DNA of 64,000 nucleotides. Origin: Methylobacterium iners (GTDB taxonomy: Bacteria; Pseudomonadota; Alphaproteobacteria; Rhizobiales; Beijerinckiaceae). The stretch covers positions 1 to 64,000 of the forward strand of contig NZ_BPQP01000006.1 of NCBI RefSeq assembly GCF_022179305.1, written 5' to 3'. Position 1 is the first letter of the stretch; each line of letters begins with the position of its first letter. The notes below the pieces were generated by a model that searched no databases, was not told the DNA's origin, and was given only the letters and a program-made list of their open reading frames with translations. Of this stretch, positions 9,106-18,169 are shown piece by piece. A program made the position numbers and the translations under genes.

Positions 9106-9330
9106 ATGAGCAGCTATGACCCCGACGAGCCTGTCACTCTGATCTGGAGCGAGGGATCGCCAAACACGGACGACAAGCGGGAGTGCAGCCTCTCGGAAGC
9201 CGTGCGAATCGTCGTGGAGGACTTCGACGGTCTGCCCAAGCAGCTCTCGTGCGTCATCCTTCGCGTCGGGGAGCCGATCCGCCAGCTTGACGAGATGAGG
9301 GCGATCTATCGTTCGCTCACAGACCGCTGA
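9106..9330 (+). CDS. Small hypothetical protein
   Basis: This 74-residue acidic protein begins MSSYDPDEPVTLIWSEGSP and then has SLSEAVRIVVEDFDGLPK and a helix ending in YRSLTDR. CAGAGGA stands about ten bases upstream of the ATG. The even codon usage supports a real gene. I do not recognise the family. Confidence 0.5.
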   Translation: MSSYDPDEPVTLIWSEGSPNTDDKRECSLSEAVRIVVEDFDGLPKQLSCVILRVGEPIRQLDEMRAIYRSLTDR

Positions 9331-9458
9331 ACCTCGTGAACGGCCTGTGGCCTGTCGAGGACGTCGGCCCAAAACCTGCAGGCGACGAGCAGGTCAGTTG
9401 GTCGGTTGGTTGAGCGCAGTGAGCTGACGCTCCAGCTCTCACAAGGAGTTCTCACCTC

Positions 9459-9812
9459 ATGGTCGAGCCTGCCCCCGGCACGCCCGCCGCCCTGGTCAGG
9501 AGCTTCCTGGCTCACCTGATGATGGCGGCTTTGACCGCAGACAATCAGCACAGTCTGGCTTGGCGACAAAAGGCCAAGCACCTTCGCCAGCAGATGCTTG
9601 CTATTCCGGGCGCATTGGCAACCCTGAAGATCGACGGCTTGTGGTGGCTGGCGATCGGCGATGCCGAAGCGCCGGAGCTGCGGGCTGAGGAGAAGATGAT
9701 CGAGTGGGGTCAGCCCAAAGCCTGCCCGTTCACGCTCACAGAGATCTGCGAGCCTGAGTTCGACGTTGATCGCGCGGTGCAACGCCTCAGAGAGACAGCA
9801 GCGACAGGGTAG
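9459..9812 (+). CDS. Hypothetical protein
   Basis: The product is a 117-residue helical protein without a signal peptide or membrane segment. Recognisable stretches include HLMMAALTADNQHSLAWRQ and PFTLTEICEPEFDVDRAV. AAGGAG lies 12 bases upstream of the ATG, a little far. Codon usage fits the genome. I do not recognise the family. The 250 bases after it are gene-free. Confidence 0.5.
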   Translation: MVEPAPGTPAALVRSFLAHLMMAALTADNQHSLAWRQKAKHLRQQMLAIPGALATLKIDGLWWLAIGDAEAPELRAEEKMIEWGQPKACPFTLTEICEPEFDVDRAVQRLRETAATG

Positions 9813-10058
9813 AAGGGCTTAACACTTAAACGAGGTGCCGCCCTGATCCTTGCCGGCCCCTTGCTTCCTATTCACGGCAGCGCGAATCGACTTGAATGAT
9901 CTCGATCTCGACGATCCCACCATCGACCACAGCCATCGTTTGCACACGTGGTGGCTAATATTTGCGCACTAGCTGCTGTTTCTTTACGACAACACGGCGG
10001 AACCTGCTGGATAGCTCTATGTTAAAGTCGCTTACATAGGCTGCTTTCGAGACCTCAG

Positions 10059-10907
10059 ATGCATATCCGTGCGGGCTACACCATCGCCTTCAACACCTTT
10101 GGCTCTACCCCGATGAACCTGCTGCTCAGCATTCATCCTGAGCGGAAGGCGGATCTTGTGACGCCAGAGGTCATCGCCTTCGATCCGCCGGTTCCTGCGC
10201 AGCAGTTCACGGATGCCTTCGGCAATACCTGCACGCGCATCGTAGCCCCCGGCGGTCCTATGACGATGTCGGCCGACTTCGTAATCCGGGATAACGGTGA
10301 GCCCGATCCGGTTGCGTTGGATGCGTGCCAGCATCCGGTCGAGGAGCTGCCTAACGACGTGCTGCAGTTCCTGCTTGGATCGCGCTACTGCGACACCGAC
10401 AAGCTGTCTAGCATCGCATGGTCGCTGTTTGGGAACACGCCGGAAGGTTGGGCGCGTGTGCAGGCCATCGTTGACTTCGTGCACGCCCGTATCCGCTTCG
10501 ACTACCAGAAGGCCGATGACACCCGTTCAGCCTTCGATGGCTACACGCAACGCGAGGGTGTGTGCCGTGACTATGCTCATCTCGCCATCGCGTTCTGCCG
10601 CTGCATGAACATCCCGGCCCGCTATGCCACCGGCTACCTCGGCGACATTGGGGTGCCGCGCGATTCGGCTCCGATGGACTTCTCCGCTTGGTTCGAGGTG
10701 TATCTCGGTGGTCGCTGGTACACGTTTGACGCACGCCACAACCAGCCGCGGATCGGCCGGATCGTCATGGCCCGCGGCCGTGATGCCACGGATTGTGCCC
10801 TGACGACGAACTTTGGCCGGGCGCCTTTACTGCAGTTCGATGTGCACACCGAGGAAGTGAGGGAGAATGCAATTGTGCGACCGCACCAAATTGCCCGGGC
10901 TGCGTAG
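10059..10907 (+). CDS. Transglutaminase-like cysteine protease-fold protein
   Basis: The protein has 282 residues. An N-terminal all-beta domain (HIRAGYTIAFNTFGSTPMNL) precedes a transglutaminase core of the type common in Rhizobiales. The nucleophile region is EGVCRDYAHLAIAFCR, with Cys about 169. The later block is DFSAWFEVYLGGRWYTFDAR, with Asp about 224. At the position where the classical triad has His (HAW) this protein has Ser209 followed by AW. That may be normal for this subfamily or may mean altered chemistry. No signal peptide is seen. It stands alone, so its substrate and partners are unknown. Confidence 0.75.
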   Translation: MHIRAGYTIAFNTFGSTPMNLLLSIHPERKADLVTPEVIAFDPPVPAQQFTDAFGNTCTRIVAPGGPMTMSADFVIRDNGEPDPVALDACQHPVEELPNDVLQFLLGSRYCDTDKLSSIAWSLFGNTPEGWARVQAIVDFVHARIRFDYQKADDTRSAFDGYTQREGVCRDYAHLAIAFCRCMNIPARYATGYLGDIGVPRDSAPMDFSAWFEVYLGGRWYTFDARHNQPRIGRIVMARGRDATDCALTTNFGRAPLLQFDVHTEEVRENAIVRPHQIARAA

Positions 10908-11311
10908 TTTACTCGCTGGTAGCGGCAGAACTTAGTGCAAGCGGCAGAACGCTCCCCACTATGTAGGCGCTTCGACTACCAAGTTGTAAAACCAAGTTTT
11001 GCCACGCTGGACAGAAATGGCGCCGTCCTATCCGTCTAGGCAGCCGCGTTATGAGAACAATCAACCAGCAAGACACCGGGGCAGAGACTACAATGATTTG
11101 CTGTTAACGAATCATCAGCTAACCCTTGCGCCTGCGGCATGCCAGCAAGCTGCCATAAAGGCATCACGCCATCGTACAAGCGCAAGATAGTTGACTTCGC
11201 ATCTCTTGATCGCATTATGGTGCGTTGCAAAATCTGCATACCGCAGCGCACAAAAGCGTGGTTCAATCGCTCATCGGCCGGCATCACAGCCGGATCAGCT
11301 GGAGCAATCCC
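10908..11311. other. Gene-free stretch
   Basis: I find no supported gene in these 400 bases. Base composition is somewhat richer in A/T than the surroundings (for example AATCATCAGCTAACC). The short frames lack ribosome sites. Confidence 0.5.
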
Positions 11312-11560
11312 ATGCGTCGCACGTGCGCTCTCATCCTCGCCGTTTTCGTCATAGGCTCCTTTGCACCGAGCCCCGTCAGGGCGGACGAGGCGATCCATCT
11401 GACGCCTCCGCTCTACCGTGAGCTGGCCCGCGCAACCCAGCAGACCCGCAGCGCCCGCGACTTGACCACGACGCCTCAGCCGATCGTCTCCACGACGCCG
11501 ATCTTTGGCCCGCGAACCGTTCAGGTCGTAGCAGGCGCTGAGGGCGTCACCAATCGCTGA
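11312..11560 (+). CDS. Small secreted hypothetical protein
   Basis: This 82-residue protein has a clear signal peptide (MRRTCALILAVFVIGSFAP, with likely cleavage after PVRA-DE). The mature part is about 57 residues, rich in Thr and Pro, with no cysteines. GGAG lies about eight bases upstream of the ATG. The N-terminal extension open to 11225 has no ribosome site. Function unknown. Confidence 0.55.
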   Translation: MRRTCALILAVFVIGSFAPSPVRADEAIHLTPPLYRELARATQQTRSARDLTTTPQPIVSTTPIFGPRTVQVVAGAEGVTNR

Positions 11561-11660
11561 AGGCCCAAGTCGGGCTCACGATGATGACACATCCTCTGGC
11601 GGCCTCATGGAAGCGCGCTGCCCCAGGATCCTCCCTGTTAGACATAGTGGAGTGGAGGCC

Positions 11661-11915
11661 ATGCCTCACGGTCAGGCGAGAGCGCTGAGCGTACGCGTAG
11701 AACAATCGGACGAGGGTTCATGGTCCTGGGCCATCTTCAGCGGTGAAGAGCAGTTCCTACTTGTTCGATCTCGACCAGACTACCCAGACAGGGACGCAGC
11801 ATCCAGGGCAGGCGACGCAACAGTGATGGATGTGCGTCGCAACCTGGAACGCGCACGTGCTCGTCGGACTCGGACAACTGGTGTCAAGCGCTCGGTCAGG
11901 CAAACCTCAGCCTAA
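11661..11915 (+). CDS. Hypothetical protein
   Basis: The product is 84 residues long from the ATG at 11661, which is preceded by GGAGG. It contains ALSVRVEQSDEGSWSWAIF and ends in a very basic helix with ARARRTRTTGVKR. Its stop codon coincides with the junction where a truncated flavin-reductase fragment begins on the other strand, so the end may be a product of rearrangement. No family recognised. Confidence 0.45.
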   Translation: MPHGQARALSVRVEQSDEGSWSWAIFSGEEQFLLVRSRPDYPDRDAASRAGDATVMDVRRNLERARARRTRTTGVKRSVRQTSA

Positions 11916-12076
11916 TGTCCCTCGGCCCGGCGCCTGTAGTAGGCCGCGTTCGCCTCGCGAGGGATGCCTCCCGGGACCATCGCGCGGGTCATCGGCGCCA
12001 TCACGATGCGATTCTTCAGGTCGAGCGTCTTGAGGCGGAATGGGCGGAACAGCGGAGCGGTATCAGTGGCGGACAT
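11912..12076 (-). pseudogene. Old-yellow-enzyme family N-terminal fragment
   Basis: From the ATG at 12076 the frame reads MSATDTAPLFRPFRLKTLDL, then KNRIVMAPMTRAMVPGGIP and NAAYYRRRAEGH-stop. This is the N-terminus of an NADH:flavin oxidoreductase (intact relatives continue AEGGVGLI). Only about 54 of some 360 residues remain. The cut is at about 11920, next to the end of the 11661 gene. It follows an SDR fragment on the same strand, so an SDR-OYE pair once stood here. Confidence 0.75.
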
Positions 12077-12096
12077 CGGGAAATTCCCTGGCGCGC

Positions 12097-12212
12097 TCAA
12101 CGGAAGCCGCCGCTAGCCATCAGGCGCTCGCCGGTCATCCAGCGGGCATCGTCGGAGGCCAGGAAGACCGCGACGCAGGCGATGTCGTCCGGCCGGCCGA
12201 TCTTGACGCACC
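12097..12212 (-). pseudogene. SDR-family C-terminal fragment
   Basis: Minus-strand translation gives [33 protein letters not shown] and then stop. This is the canonical C-terminus of a short-chain dehydrogenase (GRPxDIA..FLASD..xxTG). The 5' part is missing beyond about 12212, where a foreign HNH fragment joins. Confidence 0.75.
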
Positions 12213-12214
12213 GC

Positions 12215-12500
12215 CCACCGCGCCGCCCGCCCGGGGGCTCAGTGCCGCCTTCGCGCTGCCGGACCGCGACGCCCTAACGGCGGCTGTTAGCGCGGCCTAC
12301 CGCCTTTCCACGAGCTTGCCGACGCTGCCACTGGAACGTTTTGCGCGGGACACCGCCGGGCTCGGGCAGACTGAGGCCGATGCAATCACCCGGCGCCGGA
12401 TCGGGCAGGGCATCTTCCGCGAGGCGCTGCTGGCATACTGGAACGGCCGGTGTCCGATCACTGGGATCACTCAGTCCCAGCTTCTGCGTTGGCGGCGAGC
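12215..12500 (+). pseudogene. HNH endonuclease fragment
   Basis: The plus-strand frame reads [20 protein letters not shown] and then RRRIGQGIFREALLAYWNGR and CPITGIT. This resembles the block before the HNH motif of restriction-type HNH nucleases (RxGQxxFRxxLLxxWxGRC-xTG). The catalytic H-N-H part is absent, because the IS5-type transposase sequence joins at about 12467-12500. No start codon is identifiable. Confidence 0.6.
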
Positions 12501-13032
12501 CTGTCGTAACGGGTTGCGATGCGCCGCCAGTTCTTGATGCGGCAGAACAAGCGCTCGATGACGTTGCGCCGGCGGTAGGCCCGGCGATTGTAGGGATGGG
12601 GCACTGTACGGGCCTTGCTCGACGGGATCACCGGTGTGATCCGCCGTTCCTTGAGCCAGTCGCGCAGGCTATCAGCATCGTAGGCTCGATCGGCCAGGAG
12701 CCGCTTGGGCAGCGCGACCTGCTCCAGTAGCGGCAGCGCCATCCGAATGTCGCTGAAGCTACCCGGCGTCAGCGCGAGGGCGACCGGTCGGCCGCGATCA
12801 TCGGCCAGGCAGCGGATCTTGCTTGTTTGCGCGCCGCGCGAGGTGCCGATCGCCTGCGCCCACGTCCACCTTTTCCGCCGGCTGCCGAGCGGTGGGCCTT
12901 CACGTGGGTACTGTCGAGGGCGAGTTCGTCGGGTATCACACCGACAGCAGCAACCTGAGCAAACAAGCGCTGCCAGCGCCCGCGTTGCGCCCAGCGGTGG
13001 TAGCGATTGTAGACCGCAAATAGGCCGACCAT
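12467..13032 (-). mobile_element. IS5-family transposase remnant
   Basis: Two overlapping minus-strand frames make one transposase. The upstream frame (13032-12769) holds YNRYHRWAQRGRWQRLFAQV and ELALDSTHVKAHRSAAGGKG (DDE Asp block). The downstream frame (to 12467) holds KRLLADRAYDADSLRDWL (second Asp) and RNVIERLFCRIKNWRRIATR (YREK-like Glu block). The N-terminal helix-turn-helix part and the last residues are missing, and a frame change separates the halves. Some IS5 subgroups use programmed frameshifting, but the missing ends make this copy inactive. It interrupts an HNH fragment and a DUF695 fragment. No terminal inverted repeats or target duplication were found. Confidence 0.8.
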
Positions 13033-13034
13033 TC

Positions 13035-13256
13035 TGGATCAGCGTGGCTGTTGATCTGATATTGATAGGCGGGGTGCTGCTCCATAGCCGCTTTCACATC
13101 CCGCGCTAGCGAGCCAGGATCAGCCGTGTAGAAGTAGAACACGCGAGATCCACGCGCGGTTAGGCGACCGACGTATATCGCCTCATCAGCATGCGGCCGC
13201 ACGATCAGATGGTTCTCGAGGGCAATCAGATCCTTGAATTCCTCCTCGCTCGACAT
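13035..13256 (-). pseudogene. DUF695 domain fragment, truncated by the IS remnant
   Basis: Minus-strand frame: SSEEEFKDLIALENHLIVRP, then YVGRLTARGSRVFYFYTADP and NSHADPEWSAY. The YVGR..T..G.R.FYFY and DPEW..Y blocks are typical of DUF695. After WSAY the frame runs into IS5 sequence, so the last residues (usually an F-L-Y-P ending) are lost. The N-terminal half is also absent or unrecognisable. Confidence 0.6.
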
Positions 13257-13529
13257 CCCGTCCTGAGCCAAACTGCCGGAGGCTTTGCAGCGGCCACTGA
13301 CCGCCTTCGGCCACGTGCTGCTCGAACACACTCGCGTCGAGCAAACCGGTCAACGGATCACCGAGAGGGAGAGCGCGCATGGGCAGGTTTATGGGCTACA
13401 CTAGCTGAAGTTATGTATGCCCGCAGGCGTTCAGCTTTAAGTTGATCAGCAGACTTTCCGAGGCGTGACGCGCGAGGTTGGTAGAAAAGTCAGATCCGGC
13501 TGCATACAGCGCCAAGCGGAATTCGAGTT

Positions 13530-13900
13530 TCAGCCCTATCTACGAGAGCGGGACCCCCAAGAAGCGGGTGGGTAGAGGGCACCCTGTTGGTCCGCTACCC
13601 GGGGCCTCGTTTCGGCGAGCCCGAAGCAAGCCAGCGCGCAGGCGTATGATTCGCATCGGGCAATTAACGCTTCTCGCGAACTCCCGTCGAATTTACGGTT
13701 TGTCGGTTGCTATATGGTCGCTAGCAACTTAGCGGTCGTCGAAACTAAGGCTCTAAGTCATTGAATTTGTTAGCGTACCCGACACGATTCGAACGTGTGA
13801 CCTTTGCCTTCGGAGTGCGGAACAAACAGTGTCAACGAACGGTGCGCATTGCCGAACACAAAAACTGCGAAAAAGACGCCCGTCCGCTTCCGACCCTTTG
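13530..13900. repeat. Diverged long repeat with second tRNA-Arg 3'-half remnant
   Basis: This is a diverged copy of the 6847-7310 region. Shared blocks include CTACGAGAGCGGG, GTGGTCGCTAGCAACTTAGC (as ATGGTCGC.. here), GGCTCTAAGTCATT and CCCGACACGATTCGAACGTG. The tRNA 3' half is at 13772-13815, again ending right after the anticodon loop (CCTTCGGAG), with two substitutions near the CCA end. The following 80 bases match 7228-7310. I see no gene from 13257 to 14042 apart from this. Confidence 0.75.
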
Positions 13901-14042
13901 CAGCCTCTCGGAAGGTCCGCTTACGGCAGCTTGGTGGAGGATGACCTTTGTCCGGGTCGGGTGGCTTTCTGCCGGTCTGCTTTCAGGTGGCAAATGGAGA
14001 GAGCAGCCCTCGAATGAGCAGCTGAAGATGGGAGATTGATCG

Positions 14043-15086
14043 TCACTGCGCTAGCGTACGTAGCTCCCCACGGGCGAGGCCAATCAGGGTTCGGACGAGC
14101 AGCCAAGCGATGACCAGCGTCGCTAGCGCGAGCAAGGCCAGGGCGAGGCCGTCAGTCGCTGGACCTGGCTGAGCCGTCGCGACGCGCAGAGCTGCGACCG
14201 CCGCCGCGGTGAGGGGGAAGCTCACGCCCCACCACGAGACGCGGAACGGGCAGGCTCGGCCGAACTTCGCGAGCTTCGGTAGCAGCACCGCTAGCAGGAA
14301 CAGCGCGACCGCGAAGAGCGACTCGGCGAACAGGTCAATGGTGCGTGTCGACGCGACATAGGCCGAGAACCCGACCGCGAAGGGAGCCACGAGTATTAGG
14401 AGCGACGGCTGCAGCGCTGCGGGCAACGGTGCCTCAAACAGGAGGCGGGACAGGATCAACGTGAAGATGGGCAGGGCGAAGAACAGCCCCACCGCCAGCG
14501 CAAAGGTCATCACCCCCTGCATCGGCGGCAGGTCGAGCCCCGGAAGGGCCAGCGGGACATCCAGCAGGCCGACCACCGGCACGATCCAGGCCGGCGTCGC
14601 ATGCGCCGCCTGCTGCCGGTCGCTAAGCCAGCGCGTCACGATCAGCCATGCGAACAACGTCATGCCGACGGCGCCGATGATCCAAAGCGCGCGCGCTAGG
14701 GTGAGACTGAAGTCAGCCAGTGGGATTGGCAGCAGGAGGAGGCTGATGATCGGCGTGCCGAACAGGTTGCCCGCGATGGGGTGGTGGTACTCGGCCTGCA
14801 CGGCATGGGGAGCGATGAACACCTTGGCCGCATAACCCGCCGCGATGGCGACGAAGGCTGCTGAGGCGATCAACCCGATGGCCTCTCCGAGCCAAAGCGG
14901 CACCCCGTACCGGGCATGGGCGAGACTCCATGCGACGCTCAGGCCCGTCAAGCCCATCACCGCCGCGAACAGGCCGACCGGCAACGCCTCGACCTGACGC
15001 CAGCCTCCCGCCAGCGGTGGTTGGTCCTGAACGAGGTGCGCGGCCAGCACGGATTCGCTTTGCTCGATCTCAATGATCTGCAGCAT
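14043..15086 (-). CDS. SLAC1/TehA-type anion channel family protein
   Basis: The product is about 347 residues with roughly ten transmembrane helices: LPVGLFAAVMGLTGLSVAW (helix 1), then EYHHPIAGNLFGTPIISLLL, and the repeated Phe/Gly-rich helices of the tellurite-resistance/dicarboxylate channel (TDT) family. The ATG at 15086 is chosen because AAGAGG stands eight bases upstream; the upstream ATG gives an extra seven residues without such a site. It is the last gene of a same-strand run: regulator, Fe-S subunit, molybdenum subunit, SDR, then this channel. It may move an organic acid product of that pathway. Tellurite resistance is not implied. Confidence 0.8.
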   Translation of the reverse strand: MLQIIEIEQSESVLAAHLVQDQPPLAGGWRQVEALPVGLFAAVMGLTGLSVAWSLAHARYGVPLWLGEAIGLIASAAFVAIAAGYAAKVFIAPHAVQAEYHHPIAGNLFGTPIISLLLLPIPLADFSLTLARALWIIGAVGMTLFAWLIVTRWLSDRQQAAHATPAWIVPVVGLLDVPLALPGLDLPPMQGVMTFALAVGLFFALPIFTLILSRLLFEAPLPAALQPSLLILVAPFAVGFSAYVASTRTIDLFAESLFAVALFLLAVLLPKLAKFGRACPFRVSWWGVSFPLTAAAVAALRVATAQPGPATDGLALALLALATLVIAWLLVRTLIGLARGELRTLAQ

Positions 15087-15128
15087 CGACGACCTCTTAC
15101 TCCACAAGGTACCGGTTCGCTTGCGGTC

Positions 15129-15923
15129 TCAACCGAGACCATAGCGGGCGGCCGGCACACGATGGGAGAGGTTGGGACCAAGGCGGAACCGCGCGGCCTC
15201 GAAAGCCTGCCAGTCGCCGAGATCTGTGAGAGACGGGATCGTGACGGTCTCACCCGCGTCGAGGCCGGCGAGGGCCGCCGCCACGAGATCGCGGGCCTCC
15301 ATGATCATCTCCGCGGGGATCTGCCCGATATCCGCGCCCGCCCGTTCGAAAAATTCGGTGCGGGTGACGCCGGGCAGCACCGCCTGGAGGCGCACGCCCT
15401 TGCGGCCGATCTCGGCCGCGAGCCCCTGTGTCAGGGCAAGGACGAAGGCCTTCTGTGCGGCATAGCCGGCGTTAAAGCGTTCCGGGATGAGGGCAACGGC
15501 CGAGGCGACGTTGATTATGGCTCCGCTGCTCCGGCCTGCGAATGCTCTTGCCGCAGCGAAGGTCAGGGTCTGCAATGCCCTGACATTGAGGTCGAGCATC
15601 CCGTCGTAGAGTTCCGCCGGACTGTCGAGGGAGGGTCCCAAGGGGCCGAGCCCAGCGCAGTTCACGAGGAGCGCGAGACTCGCATCAGTGGCGACGCGAT
15701 CCCGGACCGCCGCGAGCTCCGCCGGCCGCGCTAGATCGGCAGGCATGACTTCGACGCTCACCCTCGTCTCCCGCCCAATACGATCGGCCGCCGCCCGCAG
15801 CCGGGCGGCATCGCGGGCGACGAGGATGAGATCGTGGCCCCGGGCGGCCAATTGGTCGGCGTAAGCCGCGCCAATGCCCGAAGATGCGCCCGTAACGAGC
15901 GCCGTGCCTGCGTGCTGTATCAT
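15129..15923 (-). CDS. SDR-family NAD(P)-dependent oxidoreductase
   Basis: This is a 264-residue classical short-chain dehydrogenase: TALVTGASSGIGAAYADQLA (TGxxxGxG, residues 8-20), NCAGLGPLG (NAG-like), a catalytic Ser in NVASAVALIPE, and YAAQKAF (YxxxK). The ATG at 15923 gives the standard N-terminus. It lies 13 bases after the molybdenum-subunit gene on the same strand, so the two are co-transcribed. A step in aldehyde/alcohol oxidation beside the hydroxylase is an inference. Confidence 0.85.
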   Translation of the reverse strand: MIQHAGTALVTGASSGIGAAYADQLAARGHDLILVARDAARLRAAADRIGRETRVSVEVMPADLARPAELAAVRDRVATDASLALLVNCAGLGPLGPSLDSPAELYDGMLDLNVRALQTLTFAAARAFAGRSSGAIINVASAVALIPERFNAGYAAQKAFVLALTQGLAAEIGRKGVRLQAVLPGVTRTEFFERAGADIGQIPAEMIMEARDLVAAALAGLDAGETVTIPSLTDLGDWQAFEAARFRLGPNLSHRVPAARYGLG

Positions 15924-15936
15924 GGCGAATCCCTGA

Positions 15937-18159
15937 TCAGGCGGCGGAGAGCTTGGTGTTGGCGACCGGCAGCGAACGGATCCGCTGGCCGGTGAGCGCC
16001 GCGATGGCGTTGAGGACGGCGGGCGGCACGCCCGGCAGGCCCGGCTCCCCGACCCCGCCCATCGGCGCGCCGCTCTCGACGATTTGCACATGGACCTTTG
16101 GCATGTGCTCGCGGCGCAGGACCGGATAGGTGTCGTAGTTCTGCGATTGCCGCACACCGTCGCGGTAGAGGATCTGCTCGAACAGGACCGAGGAGAGGCC
16201 GAGCGCCGCCGCCGATTCCACCTGCGCCTTGACGATGGCCGGGTTGACGATGCTACCGGGGTCGAACGCGATCCAGAGATTGTGGACCCGGGCTTCGCCG
16301 CCCTCCACCGAGACCTCCGCGATGGTCGCCGTCTCCGATCCAAAGGGTGAGGCCATCGCGATGCCCCGAGCGCGCATCCCACCCTCCGCGCGGTAGGGCC
16401 CGCGCTGCCAGCCGCCGGACATCTCGGCCACCGCCGAGAGAAGGGACCGGTGCCGGGCGCTGCCTTGGAGGAGCGCCATGCGCAGCGTGAACGGATCCTG
16501 ACCTCCCGCCTGGGCGACCTCGTCCAGGAAGCTCTCGTAGAACGCATCGTTCATCGAGTGCCCGACCGAGCGCCAGAAGGCGATGTTCACGGGATGGGCG
16601 ACCTTCGTGAAGGTCATGCGCCGGTTAGGGACGGCGTAGGGCTTCTCGACGATGCCCTCGACCGCGGAGGGGTCGACGGGGGTCTGCATCATCATGCTGA
16701 AGTAGCGGCCGATTGGTCCTTCCCCAACGGTACGGACCTCGATCGCCGTCGGCTGACCCGCCGCGTCGAGGGCCGCGCGGAAGCGGCTGAAGCTCAAGGG
16801 GCGCACCGCATCCCGGGCGAACTCCTCTTCCCGCGACCACAACACCTTCACGGGGCGGCCGGTAGCCTTGGCGAGCAGGATCGCCTGCGGGAACGGGTTG
16901 CCGGCCTCGTAGGTGAAGTGGCGGCCGAAGAAGCCGCCGAGCATCGGTGAATGGATGCGGACTTGCGCAGGCTGGAGCCCGGCGACCTTCGCCGACACGG
17001 CCTGGAACACCTCCGGCATCTGGTTCGGGAGCCAGACATCGAGTGTCCCATCGCCATCGAAGCGGGCGATGGCCGAGGGTGGCTCTAACTGCGCGTGGGC
17101 GAGGTAGGGGGCCTCATAATCGGCCCCCACCACCTTGGCGGCCTTGGCGAAGGCGCCGGCTACGTCGCCTACTTCCTCAGCCACGTGACCCGGATTGGTC
17201 GAGGCTTTCAGGGCGGCGAGCATGCCCTCGGACGAGAAATCTGCCGCGACTGTCTCAATGCCGGTGGGTTTGGCCGCCGTCCATTCGACCTTCAGTGCCT
17301 CGACAGCCTTGCGCGCCCGCCACCAGCTATCAGCGGTGACAGCAACCGCGCCCGGCAGCCGATGCACTGAATGGACGCCCAGCATGGCCTTGACCTCCGC
17401 CTCGTTGGCGAAGACCTGCGGCTCCGTGCCGAGGCGTGGGGCGTGCTGCACGGCGGCGTAGAGCATGCCCTCGACCTTCTGGTCGATGGCGTAGATCGCC
17501 CGGCCCGTGGACTTGTCCCGTACGTCGAGCCTGGGAACAGGCTGACGAATGTAGCGGAAGGTCGCCGGGTCGCGGAGCGGGACGGATTCGTTCGGCTTCA
17601 GCTTCAGAGCATCGGCCGCGAGGTCGCCATAGGACAGAGCGCGGTTCGTGGCCGCGTGCAGCACGACCCCGTCGCGGGTGGTGAGTTCGCCGTCTTGTAC
17701 CTTGAGCCTTGCCGCCGCCGCGCGGATCATCAGGTCCCGGGCGGTCGCGCCGAGGCGGCGCATGGTCTCGTAGCTCGACCGGGTGGAGAAGCTGCCGCCG
17801 GTCATGCGGATGCCGTTCACGACGGCGTAGTCGGGACCGGGTGGCGCACATTCCACGACGAAGCGGGACGGCGGCACGTCCAGTTCCTCGCCGACGATCT
17901 GCGCCATTCCGGTGGCGATGCCCTGGCCGCCCTCCACGAAGGGGCTGAGGAGCTTGATTGTGCCGTCCGGGTGGATCTGCAGGAAGGCGGCCACCCGCGT
18001 TCCCGGCTTCGGCGCAAGGGCGCCTGCGCCTTCCGCTGGGCCCTGGGCCGCGGCGCGAGCCACTCGCGCTGGCAGGAGGGCGCTGAGTACCAGGGCGCCG
18101 CCGGCAGCCGCGAGGACGCCGCGGCGGGAGGGAACTGCGGGACGGAGGAGCAGGTCCAT
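15937..18159 (-). CDS. Molybdenum hydroxylase large subunit (IorB/aldehyde oxidoreductase-like)
   Basis: The protein has 740 residues. It begins with a twin-arginine-type leader (PSRRGVLAAAGGALVLSALL) as in the isoquinoline 1-oxidoreductase beta-subunit group, which is exported in folded form. Motifs include LLSPFVEGGQGIATGMAQIV (cofactor-binding glycine-rich segment), RMTGGSFSTRSSYETMRRLG and the final GEPGLPGVPPAVLNAIAALT with the conserved Glu near the C-terminus that acts in molybdenum hydroxylases. The length fits the two-subunit (no FAD subunit) class. The 2Fe-2S subunit gene lies ten bases upstream. Electrons probably go to a cytochrome. The substrate is likely an aldehyde or N-heterocycle, not determinable here. 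No XdhC-like maturation gene is nearby. Confidence 0.85.
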   Translation of the reverse strand: MDLLLRPAVPSRRGVLAAAGGALVLSALLPARVARAAAQGPAEGAGALAPKPGTRVAAFLQIHPDGTIKLLSPFVEGGQGIATGMAQIVGEELDVPPSRFVVECAPPGPDYAVVNGIRMTGGSFSTRSSYETMRRLGATARDLMIRAAAARLKVQDGELTTRDGVVLHAATNRALSYGDLAADALKLKPNESVPLRDPATFRYIRQPVPRLDVRDKSTGRAIYAIDQKVEGMLYAAVQHAPRLGTEPQVFANEAEVKAMLGVHSVHRLPGAVAVTADSWWRARKAVEALKVEWTAAKPTGIETVAADFSSEGMLAALKASTNPGHVAEEVGDVAGAFAKAAKVVGADYEAPYLAHAQLEPPSAIARFDGDGTLDVWLPNQMPEVFQAVSAKVAGLQPAQVRIHSPMLGGFFGRHFTYEAGNPFPQAILLAKATGRPVKVLWSREEEFARDAVRPLSFSRFRAALDAAGQPTAIEVRTVGEGPIGRYFSMMMQTPVDPSAVEGIVEKPYAVPNRRMTFTKVAHPVNIAFWRSVGHSMNDAFYESFLDEVAQAGGQDPFTLRMALLQGSARHRSLLSAVAEMSGGWQRGPYRAEGGMRARGIAMASPFGSETATIAEVSVEGGEARVHNLWIAFDPGSIVNPAIVKAQVESAAALGLSSVLFEQILYRDGVRQSQNYDTYPVLRREHMPKVHVQIVESGAPMGGVGEPGLPGVPPAVLNAIAALTGQRIRSLPVANTKLSAA

Positions 18160-18169
18160 GGCAAGCTCC

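Noticed and set aside
14043-15086. Tellurite resistance gene
   Set aside because: The family match is to the wider SLAC1/TDT channels; the oxidoreductase context does not suggest tellurite.
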